DNA from: Porticoccaceae bacterium
Lineage (GTDB): Bacteria > Pseudomonadota > Gammaproteobacteria > Pseudomonadales > Porticoccaceae
NCBI GenBank assembly: GCA_902562425.1
Contig: CACETF010000001.1
Coordinates: 124,001 to 188,000, forward strand
Reading direction: 5' to 3'
Length of the DNA stretch: 64,000 nt
The position numbers and the translations under genes are program-made. Shown piece after piece: positions 1-8,190 of the stretch; the stretch's first letter is position 1, and each line of letters starts with the position of its first letter. The notes beneath the pieces are model-generated. The model was not told the origin of the DNA. It saw nothing but the letters and a program-made list of their open reading frames with translations, and made no database searches.

Positions 1-101
1 ATTATTTCTTCCCAAAATAGACCACTCTGGTCAATCTATTGAAAGATAGCTAATCATTTGTTATGTTTAAAATGCTATTGACTAAGTAATCGGAGTGGGT
101 C

Positions 102-297
102 ATGCGTTTCTTTTTGTCAATTGTTTTGTTAATGTTTTTTTTCATCAGTTGGCTACGGTCAGGAAAGCACTCAAAAAATCGGAGACTCTTATTTTCACTC
201 TGATGGCTCACGTAGTCAGAAAATAGGTAACACAACATTTTATTCGGATGGTTCAAGCAGCCAAAGAATTGGCAACACAACATATCATTGGGAATAA
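102..297 (+). pseudogene. Frameshifted small secreted repeat protein
   Basis: ATG at 102 follows a good ribosome site (GGAG at 92-95) and starts a hydrophobic signal-like segment (MRFFLSIVLLMFF). In this frame a TGA at 201 ends the peptide at 33 residues. Removing one T from the run of eight T at 135-142 joins it to a second frame that runs to TAA at 295-297. That frame reads through imperfect repeats of the type IGNTTFYSDGSSSQ and IGNTTYHW. The joined product would be 64 residues: signal peptide plus about two and a half repeat units. Short secreted proteins with such repeats occur in gammaproteobacteria (from memory); their function is unknown to me. The second frame has no start codon of its own after the TAA at 130-132, so a single-base insertion, a read error or slippage on the T run is the simplest reading. 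Confidence 0.7.
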
Positions 298-307
298 TCT
301 TTAACTA

Positions 308-336
308 AACAGAGGCTACAACTTTTAGTCTCTGTT
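308..336 (+). terminator. Hairpin after the small repeat gene, probable terminator
   Basis: An 11-bp stem (308-318 pairs with 326-336, one G-T pair) with a 7-base loop lies 10 bases after the stop at 297. The following bases are AT-rich (CAATTAATT) but not a clean T run, so termination may be weak. Its position supports 102-297 having been a real transcription unit. Confidence 0.5.
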
Positions 337-604
337 CAATTAATTGCTGATAATTTTAGGTCAACAATAAAAGTAATAGTACCAATTCTTTAGAAACTAC
401 AAAAGGCGGCAAAGGTGGTTATTTACAAACTGCTGGACACTTCCCCGGAGCCACCAAGTCCGCTGTAACATGGACCTCCGGAACCATAATTCCCCCATTT
501 AAATCAAACTCTTAAGAATTTAGCTTTACTCTGCTGACTACATATTCATACATCAGGTACAGTAGAGTTAACAGTTGATGACCACATATATCAACACACG
601 TTAA
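337..604. other. Decayed non-coding stretch with a GC-rich hairpin
   Basis: No open frame of note is seen. A GC-rich inverted repeat sits at 445-481: CCGGAG (445-450) pairs with CTCCGG (476-481), and inside it GTCC (458-461) pairs with GGAC (472-475). This stands out in AT-rich surroundings and looks like remnant sequence of the decayed patch. No coding match is recognised. Confidence 0.35.
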
Positions 605-808
605 AAAACAAAAGCAGTTATTCGAAAACAAGGGCATCCCACCCAATGCAAAACCTTTATTAAGAAGTCAGATGCGGTCATCTGGGCGCGAAAGGTGGAA
701 TCAGAGATAAAACGAGGCGTCCTTGAGAACAATACTAAAGCAACACTGATGGCTTTTAGTAAAGTTTTAGATGAGCACTACAAACGTTGCATATTTCAGT
801 ATAGCTAA
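605..808 (+). pseudogene. Relic of a tyrosine integrase N-terminus
   Basis: The frame is open from 605 to TAA at 806-808, without a start codon. It reads KTKAVIRKQGHPTQCKTF, then KKSDAVIWARKVESEI, then KRGVLENNTKATLMAF. This is the typical opening of phage-type integrases: a basic arm-binding segment, then the WARxxExE(I/M)xRG motif that precedes the SAM-like core-binding domain. Nothing of the catalytic domain (R-H-R-Y) follows, so the gene is truncated at both ends. It lies about 240 bases from the 3' end of the tRNA-Met gene, the usual position for an integrase of an island inserted into a tRNA. Inference: the last trace of an excised or eroded integrative element. Confidence 0.75.
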
Positions 809-861
809 AATTACCCTCTAATGTATCACCACGGATACTGTAACAATGACAAGCAACAGAA

Positions 862-996
862 GACCCCCGCCCGCCCCCTAGAGGCTACCCAAATGGATAC
901 TAATGGGCGCCTTGTGTGGGTTTGAGGTAGACAAAAGGGTAGTATAAATTCTGATTAGAGGATAATAATGGGATGGAATGCAGTGCATATGCAGTG
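862..996. repeat. C-rich tract and short direct repeat in decayed patch
   Basis: Positions 862-879 hold an almost pure C/G tract (ACCCCCGCCCGCCCCC) unlike the rest of the window. At 978-986 and 989-996 the word ATGCAGTGC / ATGCAGTG occurs twice 11 bases apart. No gene is recognised between 809 and 1045. The odd base composition fits the idea that this patch is foreign or decayed. Confidence 0.35.
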
Positions 997-1045
997 CGTC
1001 ATGTATGCTTGTTTTTTAGGATTATAGCTAAGTCATTGAAAAAAC

Positions 1046-1122
1046 TGGTAGCTACGGCTGGACTTGAACCAGCGACCCCAGCATTATGAATGCTGTGCTC
1101 TAACCAGCTGAGCTACGTAGCC
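1046..1122 (-). tRNA. metT: tRNA-Met (CAT, elongator)
   Basis: The 77-base minus-strand gene begins GGCTACGTAGCTCAG and has anticodon CAT in the loop TTCATAA. Its T-arm is GGTTCAAGTCC and the encoded CCA end is at 1046-1048. The acceptor stem GGCTACG/CGTAGCT has a G-U first pair. The sequence resembles E. coli elongator tRNA-Met and lacks the initiator-type mismatched first pair and GGG/CCC anticodon stem. It follows ychF as the next minus-strand gene. An integrase relic lies beyond its 3' end. Confidence 0.95.
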
Positions 1123-1229
1123 ACTACATACGGTAAATGTGGGACTCTTATTGGCCAAGAATTCTGGACAGCATGGGTTTAATTGTCAAGTTTCGCTTCC
1201 CCCTCAATTCATACATATGCACGTATATT

Positions 1230-2321
1230 TTAAACGTTGAATCGGAAATGGATAATGTCTCCATCTTGCACAATGTAGTCCTTTCCCTCCAGTCTCCATC
1301 GACCCCTGTCTTTAGCTCCTTGTTCACCATTGCCAAGAATAAAGTCCTCATATCCTATTGTCTCGGCACGAATAAAACCTTTCTCAAAATCGGTATGGAT
1401 TTTTCCGGCAGCACTAGATGCAGTGAATCCTTTCGGAATGGTCCATGCGCGCACTTCTTTAGGCCCTGCCGTAAAAAATGTATGAAGGCCCAAAAGCGAA
1501 TAACCGGCTCTGATCACTCGAGCTAGGCCGGGTTCTGTTAATCCCATTTCCAAAAGGAATTCTTCTTTTTCATTTTGCTCTAACTCAGAAATTTCCGATT
1601 CCAGTTTATTACAGATTGGTACAACTTCTGCTCCTTCTGATCTTGCAATATCACCAACAGCATTTAAATAAGTATTTTTCTCTAAAGCGTCATCATTTAT
1701 ATTTGCGATATACATTGTTGGTTTAAGTGTAAGGAACTGAAGCGGCTTTAGTAATTTCAATTGCTGCTCGTTTAGTCCCAGACTACGGAGTGGTTGGGCA
1801 TCATTCAGGTGCGGATGTATAGCCTCAAAAGCAGCAGCGAGAGCCATTGAATCGTTATCTTTACCTTTGACCAGTTTTTTTATACGGGTCGCCGCTTTTT
1901 CCATTGTATCTAAATCTGCTAGGGCAAGCTCGGTATTGATGATATCTATGTCATTTTTGGGGTTAATTTTATTATCTACATGGATTACATTTTCGTCATC
2001 AAAGCAGCGTACTACGTGAGCGATGGCATCAGTTTCTCTAATATTCGAGAGAAATCGGTTCCCTAAACCCTCTCCATTTGAAGCACCCGCGACAAGACCA
2101 GCAATATCTACGAACTCCATGGTCGTCGGTGTCAACTTGTCTGGTTTGATGATTTCAGCGATATTTTTTTGTCTCGGATCTGGAATTGCTACAATGCCGT
2201 TATTTGGTTCTATTGTACAAAAAGGGAAATTTTCAGCACCGACCGCGGCCTGAGTTAATGCATTGAAAAGAGTAGATTTGCCAACATTAGGTAAGCCAAC
2301 TATTCCACAGTTGAAACCCAT
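1230..2321 (-). CDS. ychF: Ribosome-binding P-loop ATPase YchF (OLA1/Obg family)
   Basis: The 363-residue length is normal for the family. Walker A is GLPNVGKST at residues 9-17 and the G3 motif VDIAGLV is near residue 71. A TGS domain fills the last 85 residues. YchF is an Obg-related protein that prefers ATP, binds ribosomes and affects start-codon choice and oxidative-stress response in E. coli. It begins one base after the pth stop (pth ends at 2323), so rplY-pth-ychF form one minus-strand operon, the standard gammaproteobacterial order. No oddities seen. Confidence 0.97.
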   Translation of the reverse strand: MGFNCGIVGLPNVGKSTLFNALTQAAVGAENFPFCTIEPNNGIVAIPDPRQKNIAEIIKPDKLTPTTMEFVDIAGLVAGASNGEGLGNRFLSNIRETDAIAHVVRCFDDENVIHVDNKINPKNDIDIINTELALADLDTMEKAATRIKKLVKGKDNDSMALAAAFEAIHPHLNDAQPLRSLGLNEQQLKLLKPLQFLTLKPTMYIANINDDALEKNTYLNAVGDIARSEGAEVVPICNKLESEISELEQNEKEEFLLEMGLTEPGLARVIRAGYSLLGLHTFFTAGPKEVRAWTIPKGFTASSAAGKIHTDFEKGFIRAETIGYEDFILGNGEQGAKDRGRWRLEGKDYIVQDGDIIHFRFNV

Positions 2322-2322
2322 A

Positions 2323-2928
2323 TTATGACTCCTTTTTACTTAATTGTTGATCACTATGTAGACCAGTCATCGCCTGTTCCCAGGCACCAGAAACTGCGAA
2401 TGGCAACCACGTCAGAATCCTATTAAAATTGACTTCAATCATCTTTTTTTCCTCAGTTGAAGCTTTCTTCAGAACATAATTACTGACTAGTTTGGAGCAT
2501 CCGGGATGTCCAATGCCTATGCGAATTCGCGCAAAATCGCTACAGTTATCAAGTCGTTGAATGATATTACGCAGACCGTTGTGACCACCGTGACCCCCAC
2601 CCAATTTAAATCGCACTACACCCGGTGAGAGATCAAGGTCATCATGTATGATTAATATTTCTGACGGATTAATCTGATAAAAGTTACAAAATAACGCTAC
2701 GGACTTGCCGCTTGAGTTCATGAAGGTGGTTGGCGCGAGTAGGGAGATATCTTGATTTCCAACGATTATCCTTGCGGAATTACCCAGAAATTTACTATCC
2801 CGTTTTAGAGGTGCCCCAGCACTTTCGGCAATAATTTTGAGAAGAGCGTAACCGATATTGTGTCTGGTTCCTTCATACTCGGCACCAGGGTTGCCTAATC
2901 CAACTATCACTTTGATTGGATTTAACAA
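2323..2928 (-). CDS. pth: Peptidyl-tRNA hydrolase
   Basis: The protein is 201 residues. It recycles peptidyl-tRNA released from stalled ribosomes by cleaving the peptide-tRNA ester in the cytosol. Visible family signatures are GLGNPG with the conserved Asn near residue 13, TRHNIG with the catalytic His at 23, the HDDLD segment and [10 protein letters not shown]. The first codon at 2928 is TTG with no clear Shine-Dalgarno site. A GTG at 2910 would give MIVGLGNPG and is a possible alternative. It lies between rplY and ychF in the usual operon. Confidence 0.96.
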   Translation of the reverse strand: MLNPIKVIVGLGNPGAEYEGTRHNIGYALLKIIAESAGAPLKRDSKFLGNSARIIVGNQDISLLAPTTFMNSSGKSVALFCNFYQINPSEILIIHDDLDLSPGVVRFKLGGGHGGHNGLRNIIQRLDNCSDFARIRIGIGHPGCSKLVSNYVLKKASTEEKKMIEVNFNRILTWLPFAVSGAWEQAMTGLHSDQQLSKKES

Positions 2929-2966
2929 TCTAAATACACGCAGTCAAATATATCAACAATTCAGAA

Positions 2967-3599
2967 TTAGTTATTCTCGTTCTCTCCCTCACTCGCATCG
3001 GATGCAGTGCTGCTCCCCTTTGATTTATTGACCACTGCGACAGGGAGATCGTATTCGGGACCTTGGCTCAGAACCACGCTCTCTACTCCTCTTGGCAAGT
3101 TTAAGCTTGAAATGTGAAGCGTTTCGCCAACAGCAAGATTTGAGACATCAACCTCAATACATTCTGGGATATCCTTTGGCAAGCACTTTACCTCAAGTTC
3201 GCTCATGGTACGTGAAATGGTCCCACCTTGTTTCCTCACACCAACACACCTGTCCTCGTTCGCAAAGTGTAATGGAATTTTAATGCTAATGTAGGTCGAT
3301 TTGTTTATTCTGAGAAAGTCCATGTGTAAAACAGTAGCTTTAGCCGGGTGCCGCTGAATGTCTTTTATGACTACTTCTTCATCTTTGCCATCTATTTTTA
3401 GATTAATAACATGAGCATAGAAAGATGCATTTTCTAGAGCTTTCATCACATCTTTATGAACCAAACTTATAGATTGAGGATCTATTTTTCCGCCATAGAT
3501 TACTGCTGGGACCTCACCATTTAAACGGCGCATCCGCCTAACCTCTGCTTTTCCGAGCATATTACGATTTCTCGCTGACAAAGCAAAATTACTGGCCAT
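2967..3599 (-). CDS. rplY: 50S ribosomal protein L25, long CTC/TL5 form
   Basis: At 210 residues this is the long form of L25, with an N-terminal 5S-rRNA-binding barrel (about 1-95) and a C-terminal CTC domain (about 100-190). E. coli has only the short form of about 94 residues; the long form is usual in Pseudomonas relatives. The N-terminus (ALSARNRNMLGKAEVRRMRR) and VIYGGK are typical. The acidic, Ser-rich tail ends in GENENN. It is first of the rplY-pth-ychF set and follows prs. Confidence 0.96.
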   Translation of the reverse strand: MASNFALSARNRNMLGKAEVRRMRRLNGEVPAVIYGGKIDPQSISLVHKDVMKALENASFYAHVINLKIDGKDEEVVIKDIQRHPAKATVLHMDFLRINKSTYISIKIPLHFANEDRCVGVRKQGGTISRTMSELEVKCLPKDIPECIEVDVSNLAVGETLHISSLNLPRGVESVVLSQGPEYDLPVAVVNKSKGSSTASDASEGENENN

Positions 3600-3688
3600 A
3601 GCTATTCTCCTAAATTTTTATATTTCAAATTCATCAGCGACCTGACATATATCCCATACCCATTTAAAGGCGACTATCTCCCTATTCA

Positions 3689-4651
3689 TCACAAGAACAT
3701 AGCACTTATTGATTCTTCATTACTAATGCGACGTATTGTCTCTGCAAGAAGGGGACCCAGTGGTAGAACCCTAATGTTCTGACAATTTTTTGCTTCTTCA
3801 GTGAGAGGTATGCTGTTGGTCACAACTAGTTCATCCAATTTTGATTTTCGAATGTTATTGACGGCGTTACCGCTCAATACAGCATGAGTTGCATAAGCAA
3901 CCACACGAGCTGCTCCGTGGTCCTTAAGTGTTTCTGCTGCCTTGCACAGGGTGCCAGCCGTATCCACAATATCATCGATAAGCATGCATGTTTTGTCTGA
4001 AACTTCACCAATTAAATTCATTATTTCTGACTGATTGGCTAGCGTTCTTCTTTTGTCTATGATTGCCAAGTCACACCTTAATTGTTTAGCAACAGCTCTG
4101 GCACGCACTACGCCGCCGATGTCTGGCGACACCACATGAAGACTTGAATAGTTACGTCGCTCAATATCGGCCAGTAGTACAGGAGCGCCATACACGTTAT
4201 CTACTGTGCAATTGAAGAACCCTTGAATTTGCTCTGCGTGTAAATCAACAGTTAAAACGCGGTCCACGCCGGCATTTGATAGAATGTCGGCTACCACTTT
4301 AGCGCTTATGGGTACCCTTACTGATCTTACCCTTCGGTCTTGCCGAGCATAACCAAAATATGGGACGACCGCCGTAATGCGACCAGCTGAAGCACGTCTT
4401 AATGCATCAATCATCAAAACTAACTCCATAACATGGCGGTTGGTGGGTGAACATGTGGGCTGAACTACGAAGACATCTTGTCCCCTAACATTCTCGCAGA
4501 TCTCAACGTTGATTTCTCCATCCGAAAATAAAGATACCACTGCTTTGCTTATGGCAACACCAAGGGACTTCCCAACCTCTTTTGCCAATTCTTTGTTGGC
4601 ATTTCCCGAGAAAACCATCAGTCTTGACACAGAAACTTTCCTATTTTGCAT
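3689..4651 (-). CDS. prs: Ribose-phosphate pyrophosphokinase
   Basis: The enzyme makes PRPP from ribose-5-phosphate and ATP for nucleotide, His, Trp and NAD synthesis. Signatures are [20 protein letters not shown] (ATP site), [12 protein letters not shown], and the PRPP loop [12 protein letters not shown]. The C-terminus [13 protein letters not shown] matches E. coli Prs. The preferred start is ATG 4651 (320 residues); ATG 4618 would begin directly at MVFSGNA. An upstream ATG at 4717 lies inside the tRNA-Gln gene and is unlikely. tRNA-Gln is directly upstream, an arrangement known from many gammaproteobacteria. Confidence 0.97.
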   Translation of the reverse strand: MQNRKVSVSRLMVFSGNANKELAKEVGKSLGVAISKAVVSLFSDGEINVEICENVRGQDVFVVQPTCSPTNRHVMELVLMIDALRRASAGRITAVVPYFGYARQDRRVRSVRVPISAKVVADILSNAGVDRVLTVDLHAEQIQGFFNCTVDNVYGAPVLLADIERRNYSSLHVVSPDIGGVVRARAVAKQLRCDLAIIDKRRTLANQSEIMNLIGEVSDKTCMLIDDIVDTAGTLCKAAETLKDHGAARVVAYATHAVLSGNAVNNIRKSKLDELVVTNSIPLTEEAKNCQNIRVLPLGPLLAETIRRISNEESISAMFL

Positions 4652-4674
4652 AACATAAACAGCTTCGGTATTTT

Positions 4675-4750
4675 TGGCTGGGGCGGGAGGAGTCGAACCT
4701 CCGAATGACGGGATCAAAACCCGTTGCCTTAACCACTTGGCGACGCCCCA
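4675..4750 (-). tRNA. glnT: tRNA-Gln (TTG)
   Basis: The 76-base minus-strand gene has acceptor stem TGGGGCG/CGCCCCA with the U1-A72 pair typical of tRNA-Gln. The anticodon is TTG in GGTTTTGATCC, the T-arm is GGTTCGACTCC, and the CCA end is encoded. It sits between ispE and prs, its conserved place in this class, and is probably co-transcribed with them. Confidence 0.96.
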
Positions 4751-4767
4751 ATTAAATTATCAATGAG

Positions 4768-5643
4768 TTAAATGATATTCTTTAATTGCTCATGCAGAAT
4801 AGAGTGGTTTACGCCTTTTGCGACGAGCGATCTCCACCCACTTGGTACTTTTTTTTGCACCCTTTCAGCGCTGACACGGAGTTGAAAACTACAAAATACG
4901 CCTGAACCAGTCCCGGTCAAGCGAGGGGAACCAAACGTTTTTAACCATTTCATCGCTTCTTTCACTTCAACATGCAGAGTTTCTACAACGTCTTGACAAT
5001 CATTTTTATATAAAAACCCATCAACTAACTTAGTAACATCTAGCGACGCCATTTTGATCGGTGGGGAGTTTCTTGTCAATTCGGGATGTGAAAATATTCT
5101 TCTTGTGGAAATACGAAGGCTAGGCACTACTATCAAGTACCAAATTTCAGGTAGTGAAATTGGCTTGAGGATTTCGCCGATACCCTCGGCAGAGGCACTG
5201 AACCCTCGCACGAACACAGGCACATCTGCACCGAGGTTTTTCCCAATACTTGCGAGTTGATTTGTGTTTAGATTGCAGTTCCAAAGGACGTTTAGCCCGA
5301 TTAAAGTAGTCGCTGCGTTACTGCTACCACCGCCCAGACCGGCTCCAATTGGGATGTTTTTGTGAAGTGATATTTCGCATCCGGAAGTGACTCCAGCGGT
5401 GGTCTGAAGAATTTTCGCTGCGCGAACTACTAAATTATCTGACGGATTTATTGTATCGTCTTGGAAGTTTAAAAGGATCTTTTTATCTTCTCGGAAATCG
5501 AGCGTGATGAAATCGCCAATGTCAAGTAAATGAAATATTGTTTGCAAATTGTGGAATCCGTCACGTCGACGATTTAAGATGTTTAAGAAAAGATTCAGTT
5601 TCGCAGGGGCTGGTAGCCTGAGAGCTCGTTGATAATTTAGCAT
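4768..5643 (-). CDS. ispE: 4-diphosphocytidyl-2-C-methyl-D-erythritol kinase
   Basis: This GHMP kinase carries out the fourth step of the MEP isoprenoid pathway. The opening LPAPAKLNLFLNI and the ATP loop PIGAGLGGGSSNAATT are diagnostic; LTGTGSGVF near the C-terminus is the third GHMP motif. ATG 5643 lies two bases after the lolB stop (5646) and gives 291 residues. ATG 5667, overlapping lolB, is an alternative. It follows lolB and precedes tRNA-Gln and prs, the conserved lolB-ispE-prs order. Confidence 0.96.
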   Translation of the reverse strand: MLNYQRALRLPAPAKLNLFLNILNRRRDGFHNLQTIFHLLDIGDFITLDFREDKKILLNFQDDTINPSDNLVVRAAKILQTTAGVTSGCEISLHKNIPIGAGLGGGSSNAATTLIGLNVLWNCNLNTNQLASIGKNLGADVPVFVRGFSASAEGIGEILKPISLPEIWYLIVVPSLRISTRRIFSHPELTRNSPPIKMASLDVTKLVDGFLYKNDCQDVVETLHVEVKEAMKWLKTFGSPRLTGTGSGVFCSFQLRVSAERVQKKVPSGWRSLVAKGVNHSILHEQLKNII

Positions 5644-5645
5644 GC

Positions 5646-6239
5646 TTAAATTTTTATTTTTGACCATTGTGAAATTATTAGTTTAAATGATTGCCCTTTC
5701 TTAGATCCTAAAATTTTTCGAGGCATATTTCCAAGTGGCGTCTGTTTATATTTGTCAAATTCTAATGACCAACCAGCTTGCTCAAACTTATGGGCTTGCC
5801 CCTCAGGGTAAATTAACAAGTTTGTTTGGATTAAATTTGGATAAGGAATACCCCTTAGCCAATAAGCTAAGGCGTTGATTTGGACAGGAATACCGATAAT
5901 TTCTTTTATTAACTTGTTCGGCGATCCCACTTTGGTTTTCCCTTTATAGTGTATTACTGCTTCATCACTATCCCCCGTCATTAACATATTTTGAAGCCCG
6001 AGTGGACCTGTTAGTATAATTGAAAAATTTTCATCTAATTGTTTCCAGTTAAGCCTTACCGACCCAGAGTATTTTGGGCTTTGCACCGATATTTTAGCGA
6101 CTGCTTGCCATTTGCTATGAGGAAATATTGAAGCCTGATGAATTTTCCAATTGCTTGTTTGGGTTGTGTCAGTGCGCGGTGTTATGGTGCCACAGCCATA
6201 AAGAATAGTTATGATTGAGATTACTGCTATTTTTCTCAA
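5646..6239 (-). CDS. lolB: Outer-membrane lipoprotein receptor LolB
   Basis: LolB accepts lipoproteins from the periplasmic carrier LolA and inserts them in the outer membrane. The protein is 197 residues, with a short lipoprotein signal ending at LYGC (Cys about residue 16). The middle carries the family pattern GSVRLNWKQ, then LTGPLGLQNMLM and YWLRGIPYP. The start overlaps the stop of the upstream TPR gene by four bases, so the two are translationally coupled. Similarity to E. coli is modest, as usual for LolB, but context fits. Confidence 0.92.
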   Translation of the reverse strand: MRKIAVISIITILYGCGTITPRTDTTQTSNWKIHQASIFPHSKWQAVAKISVQSPKYSGSVRLNWKQLDENFSIILTGPLGLQNMLMTGDSDEAVIHYKGKTKVGSPNKLIKEIIGIPVQINALAYWLRGIPYPNLIQTNLLIYPEGQAHKFEQAGWSLEFDKYKQTPLGNMPRKILGSKKGQSFKLIISQWSKIKI

Positions 6240-7996
6240 TTATCGCTTCGCTTCTGTAAAGAGATTCCCAAACGTTCCATTGTGCTCATGATTTGTAATG
6301 CGTTAGGACTGTTTTTCAATCCTTTACGCCACGTTTTCATTGCTTGCACTTCATCACCCAAAGCCCAATAAACTTCACCAAGATGCGCTGCGATTTCTGG
6401 ATCTGGCATTTTTTCCATAGCTTGCTTTAAAAAGTCTAGAGCCTCTTTTATTTTTCCTCGTTTAAACAGTGCCCATCCCATGCTATCAATAATTGCGGGG
6501 CTTTCTGGTTTAAGAATATAGGCTCGTTTAATTAGTTGGTACGCCTCATCCAAGCGATCAGTGTGTAGTAACATCAAATAACCAAGGGCATTGAGCGCAT
6601 GGGCATTGTCTGCATCACGCGAAATGATGTTTAGCAAGTCAGATTCAGCTAACGAGAAATCGCCCTGCTGTTCTGCCAACATTGCCCTGGCATAAAGTAA
6701 GTCAGCATCATGGGGGTGAGTGTTTAAACCTTTTGCAAGAATATCAAGCGCTTTATGAGGCTTTTTAATATTTATTAATATGTTAGATTCCAACTCAAAA
6801 AGATCTTTACTTCGTTCGGGAACTGAAGAACGCAACGCATTGAGATGGTTGCTGGCATCCACTAGGCTGCTGGTTTGTATTAGTAAGTTAAAAACACGCG
6901 ATGTAGCGGCTAGGAAGTTGCTTCCTTCTGACACTTTTTTGTAATTACGTATTGCTTCACTAAAGTTTTCTTTCCTATCGTGTATGTAGCCGAGATAGTA
7001 GTGAGCCTCCGAAGAATAACTATAACTTTCAGTCAGTGGATTTAAGAGTTTTTCGGCTTTTCTGTAATTGTTATCCTCTAGATAGAGCAGCGCCAATAAA
7101 AAGTTAATTTCTTCGCTTTTCTTGTAAGTTTTTTGTAATAGTTCGAATTGGTGTAACCCTTTGGAGCGGTCAATGGTCGTGAGTAAACGCGCATACTGCA
7201 GACGTAGTTTTTTATTGTCTGGGAAACTTTGTAAGGCTTGCTGAAGGAGTAGTATAGCGTCTTCGGTTTGTTTTTGTTGTTGAAGTATTTGTGCGAGAAT
7301 CTGTGGACCTCGAACATCGTCTGGCTTTTTACTGATGTAATCTTTTACAACTTGTTTTGCCTCGACTAGTTCGCCGTCTTCTCTCAATAACATCGCTATA
7401 GCCAGTTTACTGGTTACTTTCTTTTCCGCCGGCAGATCAACAGCTCTGTAAGCCTTTATTAATTGTTTTATTTGTGATTTTTTTCTACCCTCTGCGATGG
7501 TCGTTATCGCCAAAAAAATACTATCAATTCCCTCTTTTTCGTAGAGCCAGGCTGCGTATGGTAGGGCCTCTACTGCATTTTCGAGGATAGAATATGCTTG
7601 GAGCATTGCCCGATATGCATCGTTATTTAGTGGATTTATATCTAGCCACAACGCAGCCATGTCCAGTGATGCTTTACCGTCTTGTGCATGCTGCGCTATC
7701 CCAAATGCCATTGCCGTTATCGCCTCATCACGAGTATATTTTGCCTGTGACATGTATTTTGATAAAGCGGTGGTGTATTGCCCTCGGATCAATGCGATAT
7801 CAGCCACCAGCAATTGGTATAGTGTTTCTTCATCGAAAGGTTTGATTGTCTCAAGTTTGGTCTTTGTGAGTGCCGGTTGAGCATTCAACTCCTCAGCACG
7901 TTGATCGGCTGGATCTGGATTTAAAAAATAAAAACATCCATGCAGAGCAGGAACAAACAAAAGGCATATTAACATCACGGGCAGAAACTGTCTCAT
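6236..7996 (-). CDS. Tetratricopeptide-repeat lipoprotein of unknown role
   Basis: From ATG 7996 this is a 586-residue lipoprotein: signal MRQFLPVMLICLLFVPALHG followed by the lipid-bearing Cys. An upstream ATG at 8038 would bury the signal. Most of the chain is helical TPR-type repeats, clear around the middle (YYLGYIHDRKENFSEAIRNY) and toward the end (SMGWALFKRGKIKEALDFL, then HLGEVYWALGD). A TPR protein commonly precedes lolB in Pseudomonas-type genomes. It is divergent from hemA. It likely acts as an envelope scaffold; no enzymatic motif is seen. Confidence 0.9.
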   Translation of the reverse strand: MRQFLPVMLICLLFVPALHGCFYFLNPDPADQRAEELNAQPALTKTKLETIKPFDEETLYQLLVADIALIRGQYTTALSKYMSQAKYTRDEAITAMAFGIAQHAQDGKASLDMAALWLDINPLNNDAYRAMLQAYSILENAVEALPYAAWLYEKEGIDSIFLAITTIAEGRKKSQIKQLIKAYRAVDLPAEKKVTSKLAIAMLLREDGELVEAKQVVKDYISKKPDDVRGPQILAQILQQQKQTEDAILLLQQALQSFPDNKKLRLQYARLLTTIDRSKGLHQFELLQKTYKKSEEINFLLALLYLEDNNYRKAEKLLNPLTESYSYSSEAHYYLGYIHDRKENFSEAIRNYKKVSEGSNFLAATSRVFNLLIQTSSLVDASNHLNALRSSVPERSKDLFELESNILINIKKPHKALDILAKGLNTHPHDADLLYARAMLAEQQGDFSLAESDLLNIISRDADNAHALNALGYLMLLHTDRLDEAYQLIKRAYILKPESPAIIDSMGWALFKRGKIKEALDFLKQAMEKMPDPEIAAHLGEVYWALGDEVQAMKTWRKGLKNSPNALQIMSTMERLGISLQKRSDN

Positions 7997-8131
7997 GTGG
8001 ACATTGTCACGGTTATTTGAAGTGAAGACAACGGACAAAACAGATTACAATAATAAAACTTGAATACTGTGACGACCGTACATTGAAACTGTGAGATATA
8101 AAAATTACCTACATGATTTTGTTCTGCAAGC

Positions 8132-8171
8132 TATAATATCTTGGTGAGAGCAAGACTTGTGGTGTCACAAG
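8132..8171 (+). promoter_or_regulatory. hemA leader: -10 box and perfect hairpin
   Basis: A consensus -10 hexamer TATAAT lies at 8132-8137 in the divergent TPR/hemA gap; no good -35 is seen. Downstream, in the presumed leader, CTTGTG (8156-8161) and CACAAG (8166-8171) form a perfect 6-bp hairpin with a GTGT loop about 20-40 bases before the candidate hemA starts. It could affect translation or bind a protein as a dyad. This role is inferred only. Confidence 0.4.
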
Positions 8172-8190
8172 ACAATTCGTCAGATCCTTT

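Noticed and set aside
1137-1526. Plus-strand frame of 129 codons
   Set aside because: It lies opposite ychF over most of its length and has no ribosome site or family match; shadow frame.
3689-4717. Long prs frame starting at 4717
   Set aside because: The first 22 codons run through the tRNA-Gln gene and do not match Prs.
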